Shown: positions 26,353 through 34,929 of the stretch, one piece after another
How positions within the stretch are numbered: the stretch's first letter is position 1
How the letters are laid out: every line of letters begins with the position of its first letter
Assembly (NCBI GenBank): GCA_965544035.1
Contig: CBEULR010000015.1
Location: 1 to 47,909 of the forward strand
Reading direction: 5' to 3'
Length of the DNA: 47,909 nt
From: CBEULR01 sp965544035
Lineage (GTDB): Bacteria; Bacillota; Desulfotomaculia; Desulfotomaculales; Desulforudaceae
The notes under the pieces: generated by a model
Databases searched by the model: none
What the model saw: the letters and a program-made list of their open reading frames with translations, nothing else
What the model was told of the DNA's origin: nothing
Program-made: the position numbers and the translations under genes

Positions 26353-27144
26353 TTAACCACTTCCAAGCGTTATAAAACCATACTTGGTAAATATTTGAGC
26401 GGCTTCATCACCGGACAAAAAAGCAGCAAACGCTTCCACTGCTTCCGGGTGCTTGGTGCTCTTGATGATTGCCATAGGGTAAACAATAGGTCTGTGCGAA
26501 TCAGCAGGAGCAGCAGCCACAACTTTGATTCCCCTGCCGAGCAGGGCATCGGAACGGTAAACCATGCCGCCATCAACATTGCCGGTTTCCACGTAGTGAA
26601 GCACTTGGCGCACATCCTTGGCCGGCACCAGTTTGGGCTGCAGTTCATCCCAGAGCCCAAGAGTCATCAATGTTTCCTGGGCATACTTGCCGGCGGGTAC
26701 CGTTTCCGGCGTGCCGATACTGATTTTCCCGATATCGTCATCGGCTAGTCCTTCAAAACCGGTAAGATTGCAGTCTTCCGCGGCGATTAACACAATTTCG
26801 TTCCCCAGCAGGTCCTTCCGGGAAGCACCAACGATCAACCCTTTTTCCTCCAGGGCATCCATTTGGGATTTGCCGGCGGAAATAAAAAGGTCGACCGGCG
26901 CGCCCTCCTCAATCTGCCTCTGTAAAGTACCGGAAGCAGCGAAGTTATAGGTGATGTTCACTTCGGGGTGCTGCTCGGCGTAAATCTCTTTTATTTCCTG
27001 CATCGCATCGGTCAGGCTGGCCGCCACCGAAACCATGAGCTCCACCGGTTCTGCTTCTTTCGCTTGCTCCGTGCCGGCCCCGCAGCCGACAATAGCAATT
27101 ATCGTCAGCAACATAAGTCCAAGTATGCACAGCAGCTTTTTCAC
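26353..27144 (-). CDS. modA: Molybdate/tungstate-binding lipoprotein ModA
   Basis: This 263-residue extracellular oxyanion-binding protein has a lipoprotein signal ending in a lipobox (TIIAIVGCGAG), which anchors it to the membrane. After it, LMVSVAASLTDAMQEI and YNFAASGTLQRQIEEGAPVDLFISA are the ModA ligand-binding segments. The GTG at 27144 has a perfect AGGAGGT upstream; a longer frame to 27186 is less likely. It is the first gene after the riboswitch at 27394-27491 and heads modA-modB-modC-fdhD-mobB-moeA-like-moeA. Confidence 0.93.
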   Translation of the reverse strand: MKKLLCILGLMLLTIIAIVGCGAGTEQAKEAEPVELMVSVAASLTDAMQEIKEIYAEQHPEVNITYNFAASGTLQRQIEEGAPVDLFISAGKSQMDALEEKGLIVGASRKDLLGNEIVLIAAEDCNLTGFEGLADDDIGKISIGTPETVPAGKYAQETLMTLGLWDELQPKLVPAKDVRQVLHYVETGNVDGGMVYRSDALLGRGIKVVAAAPADSHRPIVYPMAIIKSTKHPEAVEAFAAFLSGDEAAQIFTKYGFITLGSG

Positions 27145-27330
27145 ACGATTACCTCCTTTTCCCCATTCCTCCGGCCGACATCTCACCTTCCATAAAGACT
27201 ATCCTCTTATCCCCGAAAACCCACTCTTACTTAACAATCCGATCTAATGCACCACCTCCTCATTAAGTCCGGCAAGAGTGCCCGGCACTGCCCGAGAACT
27301 GAATATGGGACACTGCTCCGGACGGACATG

Positions 27331-27360
27331 AAAAACCGGGCCGCGAAAAGGCGACCCGGT
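27331..27360 (-). terminator. Riboswitch-associated terminator, copy 1
   Basis: On the minus strand ACCGGGTCGC pairs with GCGGCCCGGT around a CTTTTC-type loop and is followed by five T residues. It lies about 35 bases after the aptamer-like domain and before modA. This implies control by premature termination. Confidence 0.85.
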
Positions 27361-27393
27361 CTCAACTGCCCGGACGGGCAACGTACACCAAGC

Positions 27394-27491
27394 ACTCTCC
27401 TTTCCGCAACGGGAGGCACGCCCGTTTCCAGACGCACCCTATCGGTCCGTAACCATAGCCTTTAAGCGACAGGCCACCGGACTCGGAGACA
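27394..27491 (-). promoter_or_regulatory. Moco/Tuco-type riboswitch upstream of modA
   Basis: On the minus strand a P1-like stem forms from TCTCC (27485-27489) and GGAGA (27396-27400). GTCCG and CGGAC can pair inside it. GCGTCTG-GAAA-CGGGCGT forms a seven-pair hairpin capped by a GNRA loop (27418-27435). The 3' segment GCCTCCCGT..GGAAAGG matches the equivalent part of the Escherichia coli moaA Moco riboswitch. A terminator follows. Together with the downstream modABC-fdhD-mobB-moeA genes this supports a molybdenum- or tungsten-cofactor sensor. Molybdenum versus tungsten cannot be told by eye. Confidence 0.8.
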
Positions 27492-27573
27492 CTGTATTTT
27501 CATAAGAAGATTCGCTATAGACAAACTAATTCCTGCCGTCGGCGTAATAATACCTTCGGGAAAACACCCCCGA

Positions 27574-28332
27574 TCACTTTACTCCAAGCTCGGATCTCGA
27601 ATTCGGACAGAATCTTTCCAGGCCCATAATTGCTGCCGTTCCAGCAATTGTAGTTCCGAAATAGATAACAGGTTTCTTTAGACTTAAGAAACCAGTAAGG
27701 GTATCATTGCAGACCGTGCTTCCGGTAACCACGAATAGATCGGCCCATTTTTCCACTTCGATAAGATCACATTCGCCACTCTCAATCCTGACGCCGAACT
27801 TTTCCTTCCCAATATTGTCCGGATTCAAATCGAAGACCCGCATTTCAAACTTTCCGGCCAAAGCCTCTACCATGGCCGGCTGCAAACCAAAGAAAGCAAT
27901 TTTCGGGTCATTGTACTCGCTTTTTATTTTTTCAACTAGCCGTAGACTGCATTTATGGGGATCTTCGTCTTTACAGTGGATGGTATGATCAGCAACTTTC
28001 AGGTAAGCAGCCACAGCATTCAAGCTGGAAACAAATACAGCACGGTCATAGTTGTTATTGATCGGCATACTGACAATATCCTTTAGCTTTCCGCTGAAAT
28101 CACGAGGCATATCAGTAAAGGCCTGTCCATAATAACCCCGAAAACTAGCCTGCATTAATTTCTCCTTTCCCTTTTGAAGTGGAAAGTCTTGCCGCTCAGG
28201 ATTACCTATGGCTTCTTTAACAGAAAGCACAGCGCCCTTTATTTCAATACTATGCTCCTTTAGATTATACTTTTCGATTGTTTGTTGAAACGTTTCTTTT
28301 AATTTATCGTACAGTTCATAATCCTTTCCCAT
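27574..28332 (-). CDS. DUF4213/DUF364 protein, putative heavy-metal chelation
   Basis: This 252-residue cytoplasmic protein has an N-terminal DUF4213-like part (about residues 10-95) and a C-terminal DUF364 Rossmann-like domain (about 110-250). The domain includes KIAFFGLQPAMVEALAGKF, MRVFDLNPDNIG, LFVVTGSTVCNDTLTGFL and KPVIYFGTTIAGTAAIMG. The family has been proposed to chelate metals and is often coded beside Mo/W or other metal transporters; no reaction is established. It is the last gene of the second riboswitch-controlled unit, 12 bases after the broken ATPase gene, and keeps an intact frame although the transporter is decayed. Confidence 0.85.
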   Translation of the reverse strand: MGKDYELYDKLKETFQQTIEKYNLKEHSIEIKGAVLSVKEAIGNPERQDFPLQKGKEKLMQASFRGYYGQAFTDMPRDFSGKLKDIVSMPINNNYDRAVFVSSLNAVAAYLKVADHTIHCKDEDPHKCSLRLVEKIKSEYNDPKIAFFGLQPAMVEALAGKFEMRVFDLNPDNIGKEKFGVRIESGECDLIEVEKWADLFVVTGSTVCNDTLTGFLSLKKPVIYFGTTIAGTAAIMGLERFCPNSRSELGVK

Positions 28333-28344
28333 CCAAAGCCCCTC

Positions 28345-29438
28345 CTAAGATTCTCTTATTCTTAAATCCTGGATAACATGCAGATCCTCTTGTTTCAAAG
28401 ACAACCTAACCGATTTGCCTTGTCTTAACCCCATCCTCTGCCAATCTGCCATGGACAAGGTCACTTGCCAGCGTCCGCTTCCTTTACAGATTACATCTAC
28501 ATGCGTGCGATAGAAGTTGTTTTGCTCTATTTCAGCCCGCCAAGCATTAGGCAAGTTATGATGATAACCGTTATCCAGATTTAACTCGATATTCCCGGAA
28601 CGAACAACCAGATGCGCTTTTTCACCAGCGAGATACGGCTTTTTGCCGCTTGTTATCGGGCCTAAAACCAGATCTTCTTTTTTGAAAAACACTAATCCCT
28701 TTTCTTTTACAATTTCCCCTTTCTGAATATTCTCCACAAGCAGGAAACTAGCCATAGAAAGGGTTTCCGGCCTATTAAAGATCTCCACGGGTTTGCCCTG
28801 CTGGAGGATCCTGCCCTGTTCCATAACCAAAACATCGGTTCCCAACTGCAGGGCTTCGTTAAAGTCGTGCGTAACATGAATGATTCCGATCTGCTCCGAG
28901 AAATGTAGTTCGCGCAGCAAGTCCCGCATCGACTGGCGCATTCTGGGATCAAGCGCGGATAGAGGCTCATCCAAGAGCAGGAAAGCCGGGTTTAACAAAA
29001 TAGCCCGGGCCAGAGAAACACGTTGCTTTTCACCCCCGCTCAATGCCCGTGGATAACGGTCTACTAAGTGATCAATGCCCATTTTCACGGTAATCTTTTC
29101 TAATCTATCCAAAATGGCTTTTTCCTTGTGCTTTTTCCTTGCCTTCGCTCCAAATAATATATTGTCTTTTACATTTAAAAACGGGTACAAGAGGCTGTCT
29201 TGAAACCAAAAGCACGGCATTCGGGCGGCAAAAATGTAATTTCGTGATTTCCTAAATAAATCCGGCCTTCCCCGACGTGGCGCAGACCCGCTAAAGTTTC
29301 AAGCAGCATCGTCTTTCCACATCCGGTGGGGCCGAGAATAACCAAATAATCACTTTGTTGCATCGAAAAGGTAATTTCGTGCAGCCTGAATTCCCCGACC
29401 CGGACGCTGAGATTGTCGACCGCCAAAGATTGTTTCAT
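28345..29438 (-). pseudogene. Frameshifted Mo/W-type ABC transporter ATPase
   Basis: The first 77 or so codons (29438 down to about 29205) hold Walker A GPTGCGKTMLLETLAGL. The remainder, in another frame from about 29210, holds LSGGEKQRVSLARAILL, Walker B FLLLDEPLSALD, the HVTHDFNEA switch and a C-terminal TOBE-like domain. At the junction RAFGF runs into QDSLLYPFL. Relatives have two extra residues there (G-F-V-F-Q), so a 7-base deletion within a TTT-rich stretch fits better than a single missing base. The gene is thus probably a real pseudogene, although a sequencing error remains possible. Its TOBE domain distinguishes it from the intact modC at 24951. Confidence 0.8.
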
Positions 29439-29465
29439 AACGGTATCTCATCCGACAAGAATGCT

Positions 29466-30299
29466 TTAAAAATGACTAACAGGAGCACGGCAATGAGCAG
29501 CATAACCATAGGCCTCAAATACGGTTGGACCCTGTTGCAGCACAAATTCCATAAAATCTGCGGCCAGGTCCTTGTTATTTGAATAAACTAAAGACGCAAT
29601 AGGAATCTCTTCGACTTCATTAAATTCCGGGGCAATCTCGATTATTTCCAGCTCATCCCTGTTATTGACGGTATTGCTGTATTCCACAATGCCGGCATTT
29701 CCTTGTCCCATCGTGATCACCGCCAGCACTTTGGCCGGTGTCTCCAGATTGACAATGATGTTTTTCTCAATTTCAGCCGTCAAACCGGTATTATCGAATA
29801 TTTTGTAAGCGGTTTTCCCTATTGCCGTCGCGTCCTTATCCGGAATAACCAGTTTAACATCCGCATTGGCAAGATCCTCCACAGAAGTGATTTCGGCCGG
29901 ATTGTCTTTAGGTGTAATTATCACCGGGGTGTGATAGGCAATAGGACCGATTACCGTTTCGATGTGATTCTGTTCCTGCGCCTTTTCAACAAAGGTCATC
30001 CCCCCGGGCATGTATATATCACCTTGTTTCATCGCCTCCAATTGGTTTAACAAAGCTCCTGAATTTTGAAACGTGAGTTCCACTCTTGTTCCCGTTTCCG
30101 CCTCATAAGACTCAGCCAGTTCTGTCACCGGGCCTTTCAGATTGGCGCCGACATAAGCAAATAAAACTTGCTGCTGTTCGGACCGATTTTCTTTGTCCTG
30201 CGCTGTTTGGTCTCCGCATCCCATAACCCCAATCAGGGATGTAATCATAACTGCAATAATGACGCCGGTTAGCCTTTTCAATCTGAAGAATGTGATCAT
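29466..30299 (-). CDS. ModA-like substrate-binding lipoprotein
   Basis: This 277-residue extracellular binding protein has a signal peptide and lipobox (SLIGVMGCGDQ) near residue 28. The mature part resembles the molybdate/tungstate-binding family: LFAYVGANLKGPVTEL, LTFQNSGALLNQLEAMKQGD and IYMPGGMTFVEKA. It is only a distant paralog of modA at 26353. It follows the second riboswitch and is followed directly by the frameshifted ATPase with no permease gene between, so this transporter lacks its channel. It might lend its ligand to the ModBC of the neighbouring operon, or be decaying. Oxyanion specificity is unknown. Confidence 0.85.
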   Translation of the reverse strand: MITFFRLKRLTGVIIAVMITSLIGVMGCGDQTAQDKENRSEQQQVLFAYVGANLKGPVTELAESYEAETGTRVELTFQNSGALLNQLEAMKQGDIYMPGGMTFVEKAQEQNHIETVIGPIAYHTPVIITPKDNPAEITSVEDLANADVKLVIPDKDATAIGKTAYKIFDNTGLTAEIEKNIIVNLETPAKVLAVITMGQGNAGIVEYSNTVNNRDELEIIEIAPEFNEVEEIPIASLVYSNNKDLAADFMEFVLQQGPTVFEAYGYAAHCRAPVSHF

Positions 30300-30527
30300 C
30301 CCATTACCCCTTCATTTTTATAAATTTCCATAAACATCGCCCGAAGGTAGACCACCACTCCCGTCCGGGAAGATCCGGTTCCGCCCGCAGCCCAATCGAT
30401 CATAATTACATCCGGCGCACCACTCCCTAATAAACTTTGCAAAACCGCCCGGCAGCGAAAACCCGGGGGGAAAGGGCCTCCGCATCCCTACTAGATCCGA
30501 GTATGGGGCACTGCTCCGTGCGGACAT

Positions 30528-30557
30528 AAAAACCGGGCCGCGAAAAGGCGACCCGGT
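30528..30557 (-). terminator. Riboswitch-associated terminator, copy 2
   Basis: The same hairpin as at 27331-27360 (ACCGGGTCGC with GCGGCCCGGT, then a T-run) lies about 35 bases after the second aptamer. Confidence 0.85.
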
Positions 30558-30590
30558 AGCAACTGCCCGGACGGACAGCATACACCAAGC

Positions 30591-30687
30591 ATTCTCCTTT
30601 CCGCACTGGGAGGCACGCCCGTTTCCAGACGCACCCTATCGGTCCGCAGCCATAGCCCTTCAGCGACAGGCCGACGGACTCGGAGAA
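30591..30687 (-). promoter_or_regulatory. Moco/Tuco-type riboswitch upstream of second transporter
   Basis: This is a second copy of the leader at 27394-27491, about 90 percent identical by eye, with the same TCTCC/GGAGA stem, GTCCG/CGGAC pairing, GAAA-capped hairpin and 3' GCCTCCC..GGAAAGG. Conservation continues upstream through AATTAGTTTGTC and downstream through the terminator, so the whole promoter-riboswitch-terminator unit was duplicated. Confidence 0.8.
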
Positions 30688-30765
30688 ACTCTATTTTCAT
30701 AACGGATTCGCTGTTGACAAACTAATTCCTGCCGTTGGGGTGATAATATTTCGGCGGTACACACG

Positions 30766-30790
30766 AAAAACACCGGGCCGAAAGCCCGGT
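30766..30790 (-). terminator. Terminator after rex
   Basis: On the minus strand CACCGGGC pairs with GCCCGGTG around TTTC-type loop bases and is followed by five T residues. It lies 23 bases after the rex stop codon. Confidence 0.9.
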
Positions 30791-30813
30791 GCAATAACTG
30801 CAGCCATATGGGA

Positions 30814-31458
30814 CTAAAGCGCTGAATGAAGCTCCCTGAATACCAAATTGAAGGTCAGAATCTCCAGCTTTACCGCCAAGTCCACGTTGCGCACAATCAC
30901 GTTCTCCGGAACATCCAGAACAACCGGACCGAAGGTGAGTAACGCCTCAATACCGGCTTCAACCAAAGTGTTGGCGATGTCCTGAACCGCCCCGATAGGC
31001 ACCGCGATAATTCCGATTTTTACATCGTGTTCGGCAACGACCTCAGGCAGCTTTTCCAAAGGAAGGACGTCAAGCTCGACAATCCGCTTGCCAATCTTGG
31101 TCAGATCGTTGTCGAACACCCCGACAATATTGAAACCCCGGTCGGTAAACCCCTTGTAGGTACAGAGCGCCGTCCCGAGATTCCCCGCACCAACCAGAAC
31201 AACCGGCCAGGTTCGGGTCAGGCCAAGAATCTTCAGGATGTAGTGAATCAGTTCTTTTACGTTATACCCGACACCCCGTGTTCCAAATTCTCCAAAGTAG
31301 GCCAAATCCTTACGCACCTGAGCCGGGCTGACACCGACGCCCTTGGCGATTTCCCCCGAGGATACGGTGATTGTGCCCCTTTTATCCAGACGCTCCAGGA
31401 AACGAGAATAAATGGACAACCTGGAAATTGTCGCCTCTGGAATCCTCAATGCCTTCAA
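30814..31458 (-). CDS. rex: Redox-sensing transcriptional repressor Rex
   Basis: This 214-residue Rex has an N-terminal winged-helix DNA-binding domain (ISRLSIYSRFLERL, GVGVSPAQVRKDLAYFGEFG) and a Rossmann NADH-binding domain with VVLVGAGNLGTAL near residue 88 and VGVFDNDLTKIG near 112. Family members release DNA when the NADH/NAD ratio rises and control fermentation, hydrogenase and respiratory genes. I found no clear Rex operator (TTGTGAA-N6-TTCACAA type) at the hydrogenase or formate dehydrogenase promoters. It is transcribed alone, closed by the terminator at 30766. Confidence 0.95.
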   Translation of the reverse strand: MKALRIPEATISRLSIYSRFLERLDKRGTITVSSGEIAKGVGVSPAQVRKDLAYFGEFGTRGVGYNVKELIHYILKILGLTRTWPVVLVGAGNLGTALCTYKGFTDRGFNIVGVFDNDLTKIGKRIVELDVLPLEKLPEVVAEHDVKIGIIAVPIGAVQDIANTLVEAGIEALLTFGPVVLDVPENVIVRNVDLAVKLEILTFNLVFRELHSAL

Positions 31459-31544
31459 TGGTGAGGGCCTCCTTGCGGTAATACAGTTGAGAGAAAATTA
31501 TCACTCTTATATGGTAAAATTATAACCCGCATCTCGGGAACGGG

Positions 31545-32225
31545 TCAATTACTTTTGTTAATGAATTCACTTTCATTTGCAGTTTTCCGGAAGACTTTTA
31601 CCGCTTCACCCGGATCGGCTGCTCCAAAGATGGCTGAACCCGCAACAAGAACGTTTGCTCCGGCATCGACCACCCGCCTTATGTTGTCAGGGTTGATCCC
31701 CCCGTCCACCTCGATATCCGCCTCCAAATTCCTTTCGGTGAGCCGCCGGCGCAAGCTTGTAATCTTGGGCACTACCTCCTCGATAAAACTCTGACCGCCG
31801 AATCCCGGGTTCACCGTCATAATCACGATTTGGTCCAGCAGGGGCAGGACATATTCCAGTTCTCCGATCGGGGTGGCCGGGTTGAGAGCGGCACCGCAGC
31901 GCGCACCCTGCTCCTTAATCAGGCGCAACGTGCGATCAAGATGCCTTGTCGCCTCCACATGTACGGTGACAATGTCGGCACCGGCTTTGATGAATTCCCC
32001 GACGTAGCGATCCGGGTTTTCGATCATCAGGTGCACATCAAAAACCAGGCGGCTGAGCGGCCGCAGAGCGGCTACAACCAGCGGACCGATCGTGATGTTC
32101 GGTACAAAATGGCCGTCCATGACGTCAATGTGCAGGTAGTCGGCTCCGGACTGCTCCACCCGGAGAACATCCTCGCCCAGACGGGAAAAATCGGCAGAAA
32201 GAATTGACGGTGCTATTCTTATCAC
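31545..32225 (-). CDS. rpe: Ribulose-phosphate 3-epimerase
   Basis: This 226-residue TIM-barrel enzyme interconverts ribulose-5-phosphate and xylulose-5-phosphate. It shows IAPSILSADFSRLGE at the start, HIDVMDGHFVPNITIG near residue 32 (metal-binding His and Asp), VHLMIENP, MTVNPGFGGQSF near 138 and DGGINPDN near 173. It is four bases downstream of rsgA in the housekeeping cluster. Confidence 0.96.
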   Translation of the reverse strand: MIRIAPSILSADFSRLGEDVLRVEQSGADYLHIDVMDGHFVPNITIGPLVVAALRPLSRLVFDVHLMIENPDRYVGEFIKAGADIVTVHVEATRHLDRTLRLIKEQGARCGAALNPATPIGELEYVLPLLDQIVIMTVNPGFGGQSFIEEVVPKITSLRRRLTERNLEADIEVDGGINPDNIRRVVDAGANVLVAGSAIFGAADPGEAVKVFRKTANESEFINKSN

Positions 32226-32229
32226 TTAC

Positions 32230-33099
32230 TCAATATCTCCTCTCAGCATCGATTATCTCGTGCAGGAAATCCAGGTAATTCCGATACCGGAATTCGGCAA
32301 TGGCGCCGGCGGCCACGGCAGCCTTCACGGCACACTCGGGTTCCCGGTCGTGCAGACAGCTATCGTACCGGCATCGGCCCCTCAGTACCCGCATCTCAGG
32401 AAAGAGATCGGTCAGTTCCTCCCGAGCCACGGCAGGCAGTCTCAGGCTGGAAAACCCCGGCGCATCAGCAACCCAGGTTTCCGGATCGAAGCGGAACAGC
32501 TCCACGTGACGGGTCACATGCCGCCCCCGCTTCAGTTTGCGGCTGATCGTGCCAACACGCAGGTTGAGCCCGGGCATGATCCGGTTGATCAGGCTGGACT
32601 TGCCCACCCCGGATTGTCCGGCAAACACTGAAATCCTGTTGCGAAGCAATCCGATCAGAGTATCGACACCCAATCCGGTTACGGCACTGGTCAACAGCAG
32701 TTTGTATCCGGCTTTCGGATAGGCTTGAATCCATGCGGGAATATCCCCATCGGAGAGATCGGCCTTGTTCAGACAGAGAAGCGGTGTAATGCCGGAGGCT
32801 TCACACATGACCAGGAGACGGTCAATCAGGTTCGGAACGGGTTCCGGATCACGGACGGCAAAAACCACGATCAGCTGATCCACATTGGCGATAAACGGGC
32901 GGTGCAGAACCGTCCTGCGGGGGAAGACCTCCTCGACGACTCCCTCACCCTCCCGGGTGGAAGAAAACCGCACCCGATCCCCGACGGCCACCGTTCCCCG
33001 TGATTTCAGCCGGCCCCGTAATGTGCAGCGGACGATGCGGTGCCCGTCATCCGCGAAGCAGTATCCTCCGTAAGCCTTCACTACCACCCCTTCGCTCAT
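32230..33099 (-). CDS. rsgA: Ribosome small-subunit GTPase RsgA
   Basis: This 289-residue circularly permuted GTPase assists late 30S maturation. An N-terminal OB domain (residues 1-70) precedes the GTPase domain with G4 LNKADL, G1 GQSGVGKSSLINRI and G3 DAPGF in the permuted order. The C-terminal zinc region has CRYDSCLHDREPEC. It follows prkC by 15 bases, as in many Firmicutes. Confidence 0.96.
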   Translation of the reverse strand: MSEGVVVKAYGGYCFADDGHRIVRCTLRGRLKSRGTVAVGDRVRFSSTREGEGVVEEVFPRRTVLHRPFIANVDQLIVVFAVRDPEPVPNLIDRLLVMCEASGITPLLCLNKADLSDGDIPAWIQAYPKAGYKLLLTSAVTGLGVDTLIGLLRNRISVFAGQSGVGKSSLINRIMPGLNLRVGTISRKLKRGRHVTRHVELFRFDPETWVADAPGFSSLRLPAVAREELTDLFPEMRVLRGRCRYDSCLHDREPECAVKAAVAAGAIAEFRYRNYLDFLHEIIDAERRY

Positions 33100-33114
33100 C
33101 CGCTACGCCGCCTC

Positions 33115-34929
33115 TTAACTGTAGGTCTTCTCATCGTACAAATTATCATCAATATAGATTTTGATCACGGCACGGCCGGTATACGACACCTCCCGGGAAA
33201 CCCGCTCACCGGCGTCGTGTACCGCCATATAGGCCTCTGATTCACCGTTCACGTCATCAACCAAGATGCGCAAGACATGTGTGCGCCCGTCATCGGGCAT
33301 CGTAGCGTGCACCACGTGCCGCCGTTCCTCGGGACCGGGTCCCGAACTGAGCGTCAGCTTTATCTTCGTCCCTTCCCGCACGGTAATCCCGGGTGCCGGA
33401 CTCTGACCGATAACACGCCCCTCGGACTGCTCACGGCTCCTCCGTTCGGTCACGCTTCTCTCGTCCAGTTCAAGTCCGGCCTTGATGATTTCAAGCCGTG
33501 CCTCGTTTAAGGTCAGACCGGTCAGATCGGGCATCTGATCAACCTCAGGGTTGGGGGCCCCCTTGCTCACCGACAATTCGATTTCGGTACCCCGCGGATG
33601 CATGGTGTTCGCCTCAGGAGACTGACGCAGCACCGTACCAGGTGGCGCCTGGTCATCACTGACCTCCTGTCGTTCACCTATCTCAAAACCGGCCCGCCGC
33701 AGCATGTCCTCAGCCTCGGCAACCAGATAATTGGTCACATCGGGTACACGCAGCAATTCTTTCCCCTGACTCACCGTCAAAAAGATCGTCCGGTTCTTTT
33801 TCACCTTCGTATTAGGTTCTACATCCTGCGCGATAACCATACCCTTTTCCAGTTCGTCACTGTAATCAAAAGAAACCGAAGCGCGCAGACCGCGAGCCGC
33901 AAGTTCTTCCTCGGCCTCTTCCACAGACAGGTTCCGCACATCTGGTACCACAACCTCGGGAACGTACATATAGGATCGAAAACCAAAGTAACCTCCGATC
34001 AGCAGCGCGATCAAAACCACAACCGCCCCGGCCAGTACCGACGGGCTCCAACGAAGAAGCGGCGGCCGCACCGGGGTATACTCACGGGTGACGTCCTCGG
34101 GCGCCGCTTCGTCCTCCGGCAGGTTCATCCGCAAGTCAATCGAAAGGTCACGGGCGTTACGATAGCGATCGGTTTTCTTCTTTGCCATCGCCTTCTGCAC
34201 AATCCGCTCCAGCTCCCGGCTTAGGCCGGGATTGAGCGCCCGCACCGAAGGAGGATTTTCCTGAATATGTTTAAGCGCCACCGTCACCGGGTTCCCGCCA
34301 TTGAAAGGAACCTTCCCGGTTAAGAGCTCGTATAGTACCACACCGAGGGAGTATATATCCGACTGGGCATCAGCGGTATCACCGCGTGCCTGCTCGGGAG
34401 AGATGTAGTGCACCGATCCGACCAGTGTCTTGGTCTGCGCCAAGGTTGTCCCCGAGGCCTCGCGGGCAATGCCGAAATCGGCCAGCTTGGCCTGGCCTTC
34501 AGGTGTGATCAGGATATTGTGCGGTTTCACATCACGGTGGATGATCATCTGCTGGTGCGCGTGGGAAAGCGCATCGGCCACCTGCCGTGCGATCGCCACC
34601 GCCTCGGCCGGCTCAAAACGGCCCTTGCGTTTGATCATCGTTTTCAGATCTTCACCGTCAATGAACTCCATCACCAGATAGTGCACATCACCTTCCCTTC
34701 CCACATCGAACACGTTCACAATGTTCGGGTGGGAAAGGCTGGCCACAGCCTGCGCCTCGTGATGAAAGCGGGCGACAAACTCTTCGTCGGCACTGAATTC
34801 CGAACGCAAGACCTTGACGGTTACCAAACGCTGCAGCAGTGTATCCTTGGCCTTGTAAACAACGGCCATGCCGCCCTCGCCCAGGTATTCGATTATCTCA
34901 TATCGACCGCCCAGGGTCTTCCCGATCAT
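33115..34929 (-). CDS. prkC: PASTA-domain Ser/Thr protein kinase
   Basis: This 604-residue membrane kinase has a cytoplasmic kinase domain at residues 10-270 (GEGGMAVVYKAKD, HRDVKPHNIL, DFGIA), one transmembrane helix at about 297-318 and three extracellular PASTA repeats at about 320-530. PASTA repeats bind cell-wall fragments, and PrkC signals germination and wall status. A C-terminal extension of about 70 residues follows the PASTA repeats. It overlaps the phosphatase gene by four bases (ATGA), so the two are translationally coupled. Confidence 0.96.
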   Translation of the reverse strand: MIGKTLGGRYEIIEYLGEGGMAVVYKAKDTLLQRLVTVKVLRSEFSADEEFVARFHHEAQAVASLSHPNIVNVFDVGREGDVHYLVMEFIDGEDLKTMIKRKGRFEPAEAVAIARQVADALSHAHQQMIIHRDVKPHNILITPEGQAKLADFGIAREASGTTLAQTKTLVGSVHYISPEQARGDTADAQSDIYSLGVVLYELLTGKVPFNGGNPVTVALKHIQENPPSVRALNPGLSRELERIVQKAMAKKKTDRYRNARDLSIDLRMNLPEDEAAPEDVTREYTPVRPPLLRWSPSVLAGAVVVLIALLIGGYFGFRSYMYVPEVVVPDVRNLSVEEAEEELAARGLRASVSFDYSDELEKGMVIAQDVEPNTKVKKNRTIFLTVSQGKELLRVPDVTNYLVAEAEDMLRRAGFEIGERQEVSDDQAPPGTVLRQSPEANTMHPRGTEIELSVSKGAPNPEVDQMPDLTGLTLNEARLEIIKAGLELDERSVTERRSREQSEGRVIGQSPAPGITVREGTKIKLTLSSGPGPEERRHVVHATMPDDGRTHVLRILVDDVNGESEAYMAVHDAGERVSREVSYTGRAVIKIYIDDNLYDEKTYS

